This document shows positions 10,301 to 17,971 of a DNA stretch of 64,000 bases, piece after piece. The DNA lies in contig CANMCD010000010.1 of NCBI GenBank assembly GCA_947496185.1, positions 1-64,000 of the forward strand, in the 5' to 3' direction. The position numbers were made by a program, and so were the translations under genes. Source of the DNA: an uncultured Tenacibaculum sp. (GTDB taxonomy: Bacteria; Bacteroidota; Bacteroidia; Flavobacteriales; Flavobacteriaceae). The notes below the pieces were generated by a model. It was not told where the DNA came from, ran no database searches, and worked only from the letters and a program-made list of their open reading frames with translations. Within the stretch, counting starts at the first letter, position 1. The number at the start of each line of letters is the position of its first letter.

Positions 10301-13137
10301 AAATCAAAAGGTTTTCTAAAGTCTTTTACAGTTTGTGTTAATTGCTCCTTACTTTCAGCTTTAAACAATGCCAAATCACATGTTGCCTTTTCATGAACTA
10401 TTTGCACTGGCTCTCTATCAACCAAGGTAAAGCTAGTCCTTAAAATTTCATGTGTATCAATTAATTTTTGAATTGCTTGACGTAATTTTTCTACCTCCAA
10501 ATCTCCTTTAATTTTGGAAACGGACGGCATATTGTATAATGTACTTGACTTGTCTAACTGCTGAATAAAGAAAAGGCGTTTTTGACTTGGCGATAATGGA
10601 TAATACACTTTCTCTTTAGCTTTAGGTATCGAATTAATAGTCGTTTTTTCAGATACTTCTATAAGATTCGCTAAATCATATAGTATTCCATTTTCAAACA
10701 ATTTAGATATTGATAATTCAACGTTAAATAATAGTAGTATTTTATGTTTTAAAAGCACTACAGATATGGAATTCCCTCCTAAAGAGAAAAAATCATCATG
10801 ACGACCAATTTCATCACTAATCCCTAGTATTTCTTGCCAAAGACCAGCTAAGGTATTCTCTGTTTCTCCTATTGGAGATTCTTTCTTTTTCTTTTGGCTT
10901 TTCTCTATTTCAAATAATTTTATCCTATCTATTTTTCCATTGTTATTAGTAGGCATTTGATCAATGTGAACAAAATTAGATGGAATCATATAGTCCATCA
11001 AAAAACCTTCTAAATGAGTTTTAATAGAAGAGGCTTCTATTTCTTTTTTTGCGGTATAGAATGCAACGATATAAGGGTTTACTCCATTATCATTTAATAG
11101 TACTACTGCATCTTCTACTTCATTCATTGCGGTCAAATTACTTTCAATTTCTCGCAATTCAATTCTAAATCCTCTTAATTGTACTTGATGATCGATTCTT
11201 CCAACATATACAAGGTTTCCGTCATCAAGCCTTCTTACAAGGTCACCTGATTTATATATTATTTCTGAAGGATTATATGGGTTCTTTATGAATCGTTCTT
11301 GGGTCAACGCCTCTTTTCCTAAATATCCTTTTGTTACTCCTTCTCCTCCGACATATAATTCTCCTATCATTCCCGAAGGAACGATTTTTTTATTTTGATC
11401 TAAAATAAGCATTGATAGTGTTGGTAATGGTCTTCCAACATTAGATAATGGACTATCAATATCTTCCTGAGTTATTTCTTTATAAGAGTTATGTACCGTA
11501 GTTTCTGTTATTCCGTACATATTAACGACCTTCACATCGCTTCTTATTTTTTTCCATTCTTTGATTTTAGGAGGGTGAAACGCTTCTCCTGCTAATGTTA
11601 CCAATCTAACATATAAACTATCAGGCGAAAGTAGATCGTGGTAAATTAAATTATTTAACGCACTAGGAGTTTGACTTAAAACCGTAATTTTTTCTTTTCT
11701 TAAAAACTGAATAAATGACGAGGAATCAACCAATAACTCTTTAGGAGCTATAACTAACTTAGCACCGTTTAATAATGCTCCAAAAATTTCCCATACACTC
11801 ACATCAAAACAAGGGCTATGAAACATTACCCATATGTCCTCTGAAATAAAAGAAAAATATGATTTTTCATTAAACAATAATCGAACGACATTTCTGTGTG
11901 ATACCATTACACCTTTTGGATATCCTGTAGTTCCTGACGTATAAATCACATAACTAAGTCCATTGGGATCTATTTGAGGTTTGGCATATTCTGAAGAAAA
12001 GTCCACGCTTTTATGAATGGATACCACATTAGCCGTTTTTGATATAAAGTTTTCATCTACAGAAAGAATAGTATTCGCTTTGCAATTATCAATAATGTAT
12101 TGCTGTCGTTCTTCTGGATAAAGAATGTCAATGGGTACATATGCAGCTCCCGTTTTTAATATTCCTAAAATACCAATTATTGTTACGTGTGATCTGTCGG
12201 TTAAAAAACAAACAAAATCTTTGTTTTTAACCCCTTTATCTACCAACAAATTAGCGACCTGATTACTTTTCTTATCTAATTCTTCAAATGAAATTTCTAA
12301 TTCGCCATACTTTAAGGCTATTTTATCAGGGTGATTTTTTACTTGTTTTTCAAATAGACTAACAATCGATTCGCTTTTTGGAAACGATACATTAGAAAGA
12401 TCTAAATCCGCTATTAAAAAGTTTCTTTCTACTTCTGAAGTAAGTTCTACCTCATTTATACTTACCGAAGTATCTTGAAGCAAATTTTCAAAAATCTGGA
12501 TATAAAGCCCCCCTAGTTTCTCAATAACATTGGTATCAAAAATATTTGATTTGTAGTCAATGGTTAATTCTAGTGTATTGTTTTTTTCTGAAAAACAAAA
12601 AATGATATCTAAATCTTCCTCTATACAATCTTTTACATTTTGATTTGACTGATAAACAATTCCTAATTGAGATATGTTATTCAACTCTGGTTGTCCTTCC
12701 GCAGAATTATAATCTGCAAACCTACCTTTCAATTGATTAGCATACAAAACTTTATCCTTTACACGGCCAAGTAGTGTCTTGAATGAGTCTTGGCTAAAGT
12801 TATTTATGCGAATTGGAAATAAGTTTTTATGCTCTTCTGATGTATTAAAATAAGGTGAGAATAATAAAATATCATTCAAAGCAGTACTGCGCTGAACCAT
12901 CGCAAACAACACACTTGTCAAGACAATTTGTTTACCTTCATAAGATGGTGTAATATGTGTTAGTTTATTTGATAGTTCATCATGGATAGTAATTGAATGA
13001 CGTACTCTCTTTTTCTCTTTTATTAAAGCGTTACTTTTAGGGAATACAGTAAAGAACTCGTTAAAACTATAAGCTAGTAATTCTTTATTCCAGTAACTAA
13101 TTTCTTTATATTCTTGTTTTATGTTTTTTATAGTCAT
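4315..13137 (-). CDS. NRPS6: half C-A-T-C-A(Thr)-T-C-A-T
   Basis: 2940-aa, three-module synthetase. It opens unusually: residues 1 to about 245 match only the C-terminal lobe of a condensation domain, with no HHxxxDG motif. Then come A1 (YTSGTTGYPKG near 400; pocket D-V-W-S-T-A-M-V-H, unassigned), T1 (Ser 790), C (HHIISDG near 972), A2 (near 1436; pocket D-F-W-N-I-G-M-I-H, essentially the Thr code), T2 (GGDSI, Ser 1824), a divergent C domain (HHSISDGWS near 2032), A3 (near 2502; pocket D-I-S-Q-I-G-L-I-W, close to Gly DILQLGLIW) and T3 (GGHSL, Ser 2883). The C-terminus is lysine-rich and ends in Leu-Glu-Leu; the next protein begins with a docking domain. The upstream partner NRPS5 ends in a complete C domain, which probably makes the bond that the half domain cannot. 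Confidence 0.92.
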   Translation of the reverse strand: MTIKNIKQEYKEISYWNKELLAYSFNEFFTVFPKSNALIKEKKRVRHSITIHDELSNKLTHITPSYEGKQIVLTSVLFAMVQRSTALNDILLFSPYFNTSEEHKNLFPIRINNFSQDSFKTLLGRVKDKVLYANQLKGRFADYNSAEGQPELNNISQLGIVYQSNQNVKDCIEEDLDIIFCFSEKNNTLELTIDYKSNIFDTNVIEKLGGLYIQIFENLLQDTSVSINEVELTSEVERNFLIADLDLSNVSFPKSESIVSLFEKQVKNHPDKIALKYGELEISFEELDKKSNQVANLLVDKGVKNKDFVCFLTDRSHVTIIGILGILKTGAAYVPIDILYPEERQQYIIDNCKANTILSVDENFISKTANVVSIHKSVDFSSEYAKPQIDPNGLSYVIYTSGTTGYPKGVMVSHRNVVRLLFNEKSYFSFISEDIWVMFHSPCFDVSVWEIFGALLNGAKLVIAPKELLVDSSSFIQFLRKEKITVLSQTPSALNNLIYHDLLSPDSLYVRLVTLAGEAFHPPKIKEWKKIRSDVKVVNMYGITETTVHNSYKEITQEDIDSPLSNVGRPLPTLSMLILDQNKKIVPSGMIGELYVGGEGVTKGYLGKEALTQERFIKNPYNPSEIIYKSGDLVRRLDDGNLVYVGRIDHQVQLRGFRIELREIESNLTAMNEVEDAVVLLNDNGVNPYIVAFYTAKKEIEASSIKTHLEGFLMDYMIPSNFVHIDQMPTNNNGKIDRIKLFEIEKSQKKKKESPIGETENTLAGLWQEILGISDEIGRHDDFFSLGGNSISVVLLKHKILLLFNVELSISKLFENGILYDLANLIEVSEKTTINSIPKAKEKVYYPLSPSQKRLFFIQQLDKSSTLYNMPSVSKIKGDLEVEKLRQAIQKLIDTHEILRTSFTLVDREPVQIVHEKATCDLALFKAESKEQLTQTVKDFRKPFDFEKLPLLRVGVVQTKEDNILLLDIHHIISDGFSQTTLTNELIRLYQGEQLEAPKLQYKDYVAWYYNHYNNHLKDKQKQFWTAKFEELPPLTELPSEQMPLVKSYKGNTYSFELSDEINQQILALSKKNKVSIYMILLGIFKLFISKASNQKDIVVGTISSGRTNPDLEGMLGVFVNTLPIRSQIDGNTSFKDFLNTIKKDVTEALDHQEYPIEDLINELNLARTSKNPLFEYCFVYDQKEDYDDNDFSFKGMDTEYHLSKFDLSLIVENFNDSLHFAFEYATEVFSTKNIETFISIFKEICLQVFKNSDQKLHEISLISEKEKKQIIQNLDISQNDLKHDLNVVEVIKRNALHHPKKVALTHEDKNITYEVLDNESSKLVNYLLENGVKEGDVVGIYLDRSTRIISTILGILKIGATYLPIDTESPAKIVESMLMDSAAKMVLTESNLSSLSLSTTKVVFLDRLDWDIYENITPAITISPKSIAYIIYTSGTTGKPKGVKVRHENLMNMFFNEKNHFDFHKEDVWVLFHRYCFDFSVWEIFGALVSGARLLIVSKEITLDPTKFLALIEKEKVSVLNQTPTAFNGLVKVDLEMKTNPLKEVRYVIFGGEKLNAYDLIKINKKYETLGFINMYGITETTIHVTHKEISSQEILANTNSIGLPLPGYYAYVLDQDLQLLPEGIPGELFVGGKGVTSGYMGDKNLSDTKFIPDPYRQGEIIYRSGDKVKLVNGELQYIGRIDNQVQIKGFRIELGAIESVLKNNRFIEEVKIVVKQKEDAKYLVAYYVAHKEIDTVYLRRLISKSLPNYMIPSQFVHVAGFKTNSNGKIDLTKLPEPIFESEKTYVAPTNDMEQKIAQIWASCIGIERVGIEDNYFVLGGDSILAVRVISMINEIISVRLNVVDLYNFQTIRDLVGYVNSIDSSEINTIYQEVSAEIAAFQTNYLAKNIDTNIEAVYPMSNIEKAMSFIQLLNKEDIIYYEQLFWNISYENFDFNVFKKALDQVVAKQSSLRTALDLSEDAHVIYKTISYDVPYKDLSELSKDDQKALIAVDMKHNRENCFDIDVPPLWKLSVYKLDTNHNGVLFEIHHSISDGWSIATFTTELNHTYKKLLTDPTYQIKPLKSGFKEFITEELVYDKQSESLDFWKEELEGFKKIDFDTTSQGEEVFRSKRIPLENKQYDQLELLANKRKTPIKNIFFAAYVQALNMMTFESDLVTSLVTFNRLIGEDGADVFGNFLNTVPVRFKFDKNYTCKDLLDTIDDKLRVIKNHDRTSLFNISRALGINDVSQNPISDLLFNFTSFHVNYELSLEQNAREIDKVEVKDFIRGHSKFDVNVNGVKNNCFIHYDYVTSFISDEKFEKFRSIFMSVLSFFVSDYEAELTFENLFPEEYTLLTETFNHNTLEVPSESSVVTEFEKQSISSPKSIALIANDKKVTYEELAKLATKIAKYITSLGVSSSAIPIAIGRSTNLIATMLGIWKSGNIIVPINKSYPESRVNYIIEDTKAEIMLLCSENTFLKEKLNNVNTINIEDILSQDELKVELPKISDNESGYVIYTSGTTGRPKGVLVRDHSLLNCLKGLQDFMKVDNTISVLGITPLIFDISLSEIFLPLIEGGTLLLLKDEEIEEPKLLVKKIEELQPNVIQTTPSRYKLMLSSGWKNDNRAKIISGGEPITKDLADKLRDISDEVWNLYGPTETTIWCTKKLMEEQEEISIGSPWSNTQIYIVNERNEMQPKGVVGEILVGGIQVAQGYLNREKLNEEKFIENPFKEDTYKLYKTGDLGYWKDNGEIVFLNRKDDQVKVRGYRIELGEIESQIIAHEKIKEAAVIVKNSQNDTKIIVAYYVANESVSEQKLRAYLKKSIPDYMIPSFFLKIDKIPLTINGKLDKRQLPEIQENKEEDFQEATTENEISVRKVWAEVLDITAEQISISTSFFDIGGHSLNANAMVNKLNKVFELEISLREIFVKNNIKEIAAHIDMQTWLKKKNKNKEGVKKLEL
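12405..13137 (-). other. Half condensation domain at the N-terminus of NRPS6
   Basis: The first 245 residues align by eye with the second lobe of C domains. They begin at the YWnkeL segment that normally follows the first lobe and run through the floor-loop and GIVYQSN-like region into the A domain. The catalytic HHxxxDG and the whole acceptor-side lobe are absent. This start is the natural ATG of the gene; the 46 bases before it are not coding, and the desaturase gene ends at 13184. It is therefore a remnant or scaffold, not an assembly gap. Boundaries are approximate. Confidence 0.75.
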
Positions 13138-13183
13138 TAGTAATTTTTAAGCTTTTAGAATTTATTTGTTTACCCGCTTTATT

Positions 13184-14257
13184 TTAAAGAGTTTGAGGGT
13201 TGTATTCATTAATCATATGTATTGCAAATGATTTGTTTGAGTGCTCCTTTTTCCATGCTCTATATTTTTTGGTATAAGATAGAAGCGTTTCAGATTTAGG
13301 TTTAGAACTGTCTCGAAAAAATATTCCTCCCCATACTTTATCCCAATTTCTATACTCCTCTTGTTCTAAAAGTATTTCATGTGCCTCCTTTAATCGATAG
13401 CATGGAATGAAAGGAAATAAATGATGTACTAAATGATACCTATCTCCATGTCTTCCAAAAAGGAAATTTTCAATAAAGTTTCCATGCCTATTTCTAGTTA
13501 CAAGCATTTCAAATTTTTCTGATTCTGGCAATGGATAATGTTCTGCCATTTCTGCAAGCCATCCTATTGTTGCATACGTAGTAAATAAAGGGACAATCCA
13601 GAACAAAAAGAATGTTAAAAGGTTTCCTGTTACCCCTAAAACAGTCAATAATACTATCCAAAAAATTAAAAACCTTCTTCTCTCTGCATAAAATTTATTT
13701 TTACTTTTTTCAACCATACTTGAAGTGTCACAGAATATTCTATCATTATATATAAACCTTATATAGTCAAGTGTTCTATAGCCAACAAGAGATAGTAGTA
13801 CATTTTTTAAGAAAAACACATTATATTTCTCATTATCATCGTAAAGTCCTACTTCCAATTGAAAATGATAATCTGGATCTTTTTCTTCGTGTCCGCAATA
13901 GGGGTGGTGTCCTTTTAAATGAGTTTTTTTATAAGGAATCAGAAGGTGAATAATTGGATATGCTGTAAAATATGTCGATAATATGTCATTTAACTTTTTA
14001 TTTGGTGACAATAATCGATGAGCTCCTTCATGTAATAAATTTGCAAAAACTCTTTGTACAGATCCTATTAGTACAATACTTAAAAAATAAAACCAAAAAG
14101 AGAAGGCATAACAGATATAAATTGCACCTGCTATAATTAAGTAATTGTATAATAAGATTAATATTCCTTTTGTTTGGCTGACTTTTTTTAGATTTATAAT
14201 TTTTGCTCTAATATTATCTGATAGCCTGATATTTTCGAAGTATTGCTCTTTTGTCAT
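13184..14257 (-). CDS. Membrane fatty-acid desaturase / hydroxylase family protein
   Basis: 357-aa integral membrane protein with the three histidine boxes of the non-heme di-iron desaturase/hydroxylase superfamily: HEGAH near residue 76, HLKGHH near 114, and HLVHHLFP near 277. Hydrophobic stretches near residues 30-70 and 195-240 fit the usual pairs of membrane helices. It lies inside the NRPS operon between NRPS5 and NRPS6, which suggests tailoring. It could introduce a double bond or hydroxyl in the fatty acyl tail selected by the FAAL domain, or oxidise a residue of the lipopeptide at the membrane. The family does not settle the substrate. A general lipid desaturase caught in the operon is the alternative. 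The 507-bp gap upstream means it may have its own promoter. Confidence 0.85.
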   Translation of the reverse strand: MTKEQYFENIRLSDNIRAKIINLKKVSQTKGILILLYNYLIIAGAIYICYAFSFWFYFLSIVLIGSVQRVFANLLHEGAHRLLSPNKKLNDILSTYFTAYPIIHLLIPYKKTHLKGHHPYCGHEEKDPDYHFQLEVGLYDDNEKYNVFFLKNVLLSLVGYRTLDYIRFIYNDRIFCDTSSMVEKSKNKFYAERRRFLIFWIVLLTVLGVTGNLLTFFLFWIVPLFTTYATIGWLAEMAEHYPLPESEKFEMLVTRNRHGNFIENFLFGRHGDRYHLVHHLFPFIPCYRLKEAHEILLEQEEYRNWDKVWGGIFFRDSSKPKSETLLSYTKKYRAWKKEHSNKSFAIHMINEYNPQTL

Positions 14258-14764
14258 GTTTATTAAATTTGTAACTAATTAAAAGGTAAGAGTATGTCAA
14301 CATTTCGTTTTTTAACACACACCTAAAAATTAACAGTAAATAGTTTTTTATTTGTTTGTATTAATTCTGTAATTGATTTTTTATAATTCTTAGGTAACCA
14401 TTAGGTTTTCGAAAAATTCAAGATTGATTTGAATGTCTCTTTTTTTAATGTTTTTCTAAACTTATTTTTATTGTCTAGTCTTTCATTTATTAATTGAAGC
14501 AACTTACTCCTTAAACATTGTTAAGGGTCTCTTTTTTACATAGATTGTCTTACTAAATTCAAGTAATATTTCTTTATTAATCTTTTTAAATACAGGAAAA
14601 ACAAGTTGGATCTTATATAGCTGTTTCTTTATAAAAACCCAACATATTTTATCCTGTATACATTTTAAATTAACAAATTAATATATCGTATTGATAGTAT
14701 GTTTTTAAGCTTCCCCCATGGTTATGATACATACTAATCTTTTACTCGCTATTTTTTTATTTTG
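14258..14764. other. 507-bp intergenic region between NRPS5 and the desaturase
   Basis: This is the longest gap inside the NRPS cluster. No credible coding frame is seen on either strand; a 60-codon plus-strand frame at its right end is overlapped by NRPS5. It is strongly AT-rich and contains one large imperfect inverted repeat at 14590-14659. I see no clear -7/-33 promoter pair. Confidence 0.6.
14590..14659. repeat. Imperfect 70-nt inverted repeat (possible RNA stem-loop)
   Basis: ATACAGGA at 14590-14597 pairs with TCCTGTAT at 14652-14659. AAAA then pairs with TTTT across a one-base bulge, a 3-by-3 internal loop follows, and GTTGG (14605-14609) pairs with CCAAC (14639-14643). The loop is about 29 nt. 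On the minus-strand transcript it would lie some 330 nt upstream of the desaturase start. It lacks a terminal U-tract, so it is not a classical terminator. Confidence 0.45.
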
Positions 14765-17700
14765 TTATAAATTGAATGAAATATCCTTACTTACATTCAC
14801 CTGTGTATTGGAGTCTTCTGTTTGTAGAAAAACTTCTACCGAAGCATCTATATTCGTTGAGATCGTTTCGAATATTTCTTTTAGTGATGTTGCCATGTAG
14901 GCAATGTCTTCTTCAATAAAAAGTGAACTGTCATATTCAAAAATACACGTTGAACCTGTCACCATTAAACTCAAAGGGTATTTTACTCCAGATGAATTAA
15001 AATCAAGAGGTTTAAAATCTAACTCTTTATTTTCAACAACCGATAAATCAAAGTTTTGATATACTAACATTGTATTGAATAGCTCATTCGATTCATTACT
15101 TGCCCCTTGCTTAATGTCAGCCAAATCATAAATTTGATTTTCATTACACTTTATTAAAAGTTCGTGAATTTCAAGGATTATTTGCTTTAGGGTCTTCTCC
15201 TCTTCAATCTTGTATCTTACAGGAAGAGACTTTGCAAACATTCCTATGATATCTGTTAGCTCTTCTTGTAGTCTTCCAACAGTATTTATTCCAATGATAA
15301 TATCATTTTGACCTGATAATTGTGATAATAATAATTGATAGGCTGTATATAAAATTGGAAAATTCGTTACATTCTTGTCTACTAACTGATTTTTAATATT
15401 TTCAATTAAACTTTCATCAAATTGGACTCGATATTCTCCTTTCCCTTTAGGTAATTTATCATCAAATCTCACGGGTAACTTTAGGGGCTGAAAATCGTTG
15501 CCAATCGTATCATACCAAAAACTTCTTTTCCCAGTATAACTATCTGTCAATCGGTATTCATTTTCCCATTCTGCGTAATCTTTAAAAGTAACCTCTAATG
15601 TTTTTAATTTTTCTCCTTTATACAATTGAATAAAGTCTTTGATCAGGTTAATTTGAGACAGACCATCACATATAATGTGATGTGTATCAATAAGTAAAAC
15701 ATTTTTATAATCTTTTGCTTTTACCAATAAAACACGTATCAATAAATCTTTATCAAGGTAAAAAGGTGTTATAAATGATTCCATTGCTTCAAAAACACTA
15801 TCATCTGACCCTCCTACTACTACTTCCTGAAGTTTGAAATCAACTTCTTCAGCTATCTTTTGCCACAATTGCCCATTATCAACAACAAATTTTGTTCTGA
15901 AAACATCGTGTCTTTGTATGAGTTGCTCCAAAACTTCTCTCAACTCCTCTACATTAATATCCATAGGAATTTCCCAAGCTAATGGCATATTATACGCTAA
16001 CGATTCTGTATCCAATTCGTATTGAAAAAACAAACGCTGTTGATTACTTGATAAATGATAAAGATCCTTTTTATCTGCCTTTTGAATACGAAAAACATTT
16101 TCTTCTTTTAATAAGGCTACTTGTTTTGCTTGTGATACTATTGATAAATTTTTAAAAATTGAACTTAGCGGTAATCTCACATTAAATTCTTTGTATATAC
16201 CTCCAATCAATCTCATTAACAATATAGAATTCCCTCCAATTGTTAAAAAGTTGGCATCAACCGATATGTCATTTTTCCCTAGAAGACTTGACCAAAGTTT
16301 TAACAAAGCTTCTTCTATTTCATTTGATGGCTTTTTTATAACAACTGCTGCTTCTTTAGTAAGCTTTAGCATCGACTGTACATCTACTTTACCATTTGGC
16401 AACAATGGAAATTCTTTCATTGTTACGATTAAGTTCGGAATCATATACGAAGGAAGGCTTTCTTCTAAGAATGTATTAAGCACCTTAGTTTCGTCAGTTG
16501 TTTTATCTACTAATGTTACAAAAGTGATTAATTGTTGTTCACTATTTTCTTTATTTGAATCTACAAGGGTTAATGCTTGGCTAACACTAGCATGTTTAAG
16601 TAGCGTATTTTCAATTTCGCTTAATTCAACTCGAATACCTCTTAATTTTATTTGCCTGTCCTTTCTTCCAAGTAATTCTACATTGCCATCGGGGGTTAAC
16701 TTTGCAATATCTCCAGTTTTGTAGGCATTTTTCAGTGTTCCATCTACAAGTATTTGAAGAAATTTATCCTTATTTAAGGCTTTGTCTAAATACCCATTTG
16801 TTAAATAATCTGAAACAATATATAAATCCCCTGGAATTAATGGAGAACACGGTTCTAGGTTATCATTTAACACCTGAAAAGTAACTCCTTGCCTAGGTTT
16901 ACCTATCGGAATTCTTGCTCGTTCAGTATCTTTGGCTTCTATCCTATGAAAAGAGCTAATCAACGTTGCTTCTGTAGCTCCATAGAAATTTACTATTTCT
17001 ATCCTGTCAGAAAATATATTATTCCAATCTTTTATTAGGTCAGGAGTAATTACTTCTCCTGACAAGAAAATATTCTGTAATGACTGAAAGTATTGAGGAG
17101 TTAATGCTGTAGCAATAAATAACCTGAACATACTAGGTACCGTATGCACATAATTAATTTTCTCTTCATTTATCCACGCTACTAGTTTGTCACTTGAAGC
17201 TATTATTTCTTTATTTGGAATGCAAATGGTACCTCCACTCAACAATGGTGTATACACATCCCTCAAAAAAGCATCAAAGCTAGGACTTATTAACTGGCTA
17301 TAACGTTTACCGTGAGACAACTCGAACGTTGCTATCTGCCAGTTAACGAATTGAAGTAAGCTTTCATTTTTACCTAGTATTCCTTTAGGAACTCCTGTAG
17401 ACCCAGAAGTAAAATATAAGTATAAGTTGTCTTCTTTATTCCATTCTGGTATGATAAACTCATCTTCTTCCCCTTCATTAATCACCTCATCAAAAGTCAC
17501 TTGTGCTATCCCTTCTCTTTTTTCTTTTTTAGAAGTAATTAACAGAGAAAGCCCAGCCTGCTTACAAATATTTTGATTTCTTTCTATAGGAGCTCTTGTA
17601 TCAAGAGGTACAAAAACATTTCTAGATAAAAAGATCGCTATTGAAGTAATTATCATTTCCTTTCTATCTTCTAATTCTACACCAATGAATGATAATTCAT

Positions 17701-17890
17701 TGATATGCTGTTTTTGAATGTAAGCTGCTATTTGCAATGCATTCTTCAATAGTTTAGAATAGGTAATTGCTTCATTGCTTATGATTGCTGTTTTGTCATG
17801 ATAGCTTTTTAAGCTCTCTAAGAGTGCTTTTTGAAACATAATAGGTATAAGTTTTGTATTAGACGATTTCATGCCAAAAGAATTTGACAT
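14765..17890 (-). CDS. NRPS5: A-T-C stand-alone elongation protein
   Basis: 1041 aa. It starts directly with an adenylation domain (FTSGSTGVPKG near residue 164, FYGATEAT near 310) with no C domain in front. T (GGNSI, Ser 555) and a C domain (HHIICDG near 738) follow, and the protein ends with that C domain. The preceding synthetase, NRPS4, also ends in a C domain. The canonical C-A-T module is therefore split between genes, and this protein hands its product to the C-terminal C domain before NRPS6. Pocket residues read as D-A-R-H-F-S-F-L-I, which I cannot assign. The gene starts 81 bp after the asparagine synthetase stop. ATG at 17890 is used; the MKSS methionine a few codons in is an alternative. 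Confidence 0.92.
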   Translation of the reverse strand: MSNSFGMKSSNTKLIPIMFQKALLESLKSYHDKTAIISNEAITYSKLLKNALQIAAYIQKQHINELSFIGVELEDRKEMIITSIAIFLSRNVFVPLDTRAPIERNQNICKQAGLSLLITSKKEKREGIAQVTFDEVINEGEEDEFIIPEWNKEDNLYLYFTSGSTGVPKGILGKNESLLQFVNWQIATFELSHGKRYSQLISPSFDAFLRDVYTPLLSGGTICIPNKEIIASSDKLVAWINEEKINYVHTVPSMFRLFIATALTPQYFQSLQNIFLSGEVITPDLIKDWNNIFSDRIEIVNFYGATEATLISSFHRIEAKDTERARIPIGKPRQGVTFQVLNDNLEPCSPLIPGDLYIVSDYLTNGYLDKALNKDKFLQILVDGTLKNAYKTGDIAKLTPDGNVELLGRKDRQIKLRGIRVELSEIENTLLKHASVSQALTLVDSNKENSEQQLITFVTLVDKTTDETKVLNTFLEESLPSYMIPNLIVTMKEFPLLPNGKVDVQSMLKLTKEAAVVIKKPSNEIEEALLKLWSSLLGKNDISVDANFLTIGGNSILLMRLIGGIYKEFNVRLPLSSIFKNLSIVSQAKQVALLKEENVFRIQKADKKDLYHLSSNQQRLFFQYELDTESLAYNMPLAWEIPMDINVEELREVLEQLIQRHDVFRTKFVVDNGQLWQKIAEEVDFKLQEVVVGGSDDSVFEAMESFITPFYLDKDLLIRVLLVKAKDYKNVLLIDTHHIICDGLSQINLIKDFIQLYKGEKLKTLEVTFKDYAEWENEYRLTDSYTGKRSFWYDTIGNDFQPLKLPVRFDDKLPKGKGEYRVQFDESLIENIKNQLVDKNVTNFPILYTAYQLLLSQLSGQNDIIIGINTVGRLQEELTDIIGMFAKSLPVRYKIEEEKTLKQIILEIHELLIKCNENQIYDLADIKQGASNESNELFNTMLVYQNFDLSVVENKELDFKPLDFNSSGVKYPLSLMVTGSTCIFEYDSSLFIEEDIAYMATSLKEIFETISTNIDASVEVFLQTEDSNTQVNVSKDISFNL

Positions 17891-17971
17891 CGTAAATGGT
17901 TGTTATTCTATTTTTAAAAAACGGTTTGATAAAAAGTATAGGAATGCCCTAACGTTAATACTGTTTATTAA

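Noticed and set aside
16191-16724. 177-codon plus-strand open frame
   Set aside because: It lies antisense inside the A and T domains of NRPS5, which have clear motifs; the antisense frame has no recognisable domain. The other plus-strand frames inside the synthetases were dropped for the same reason.
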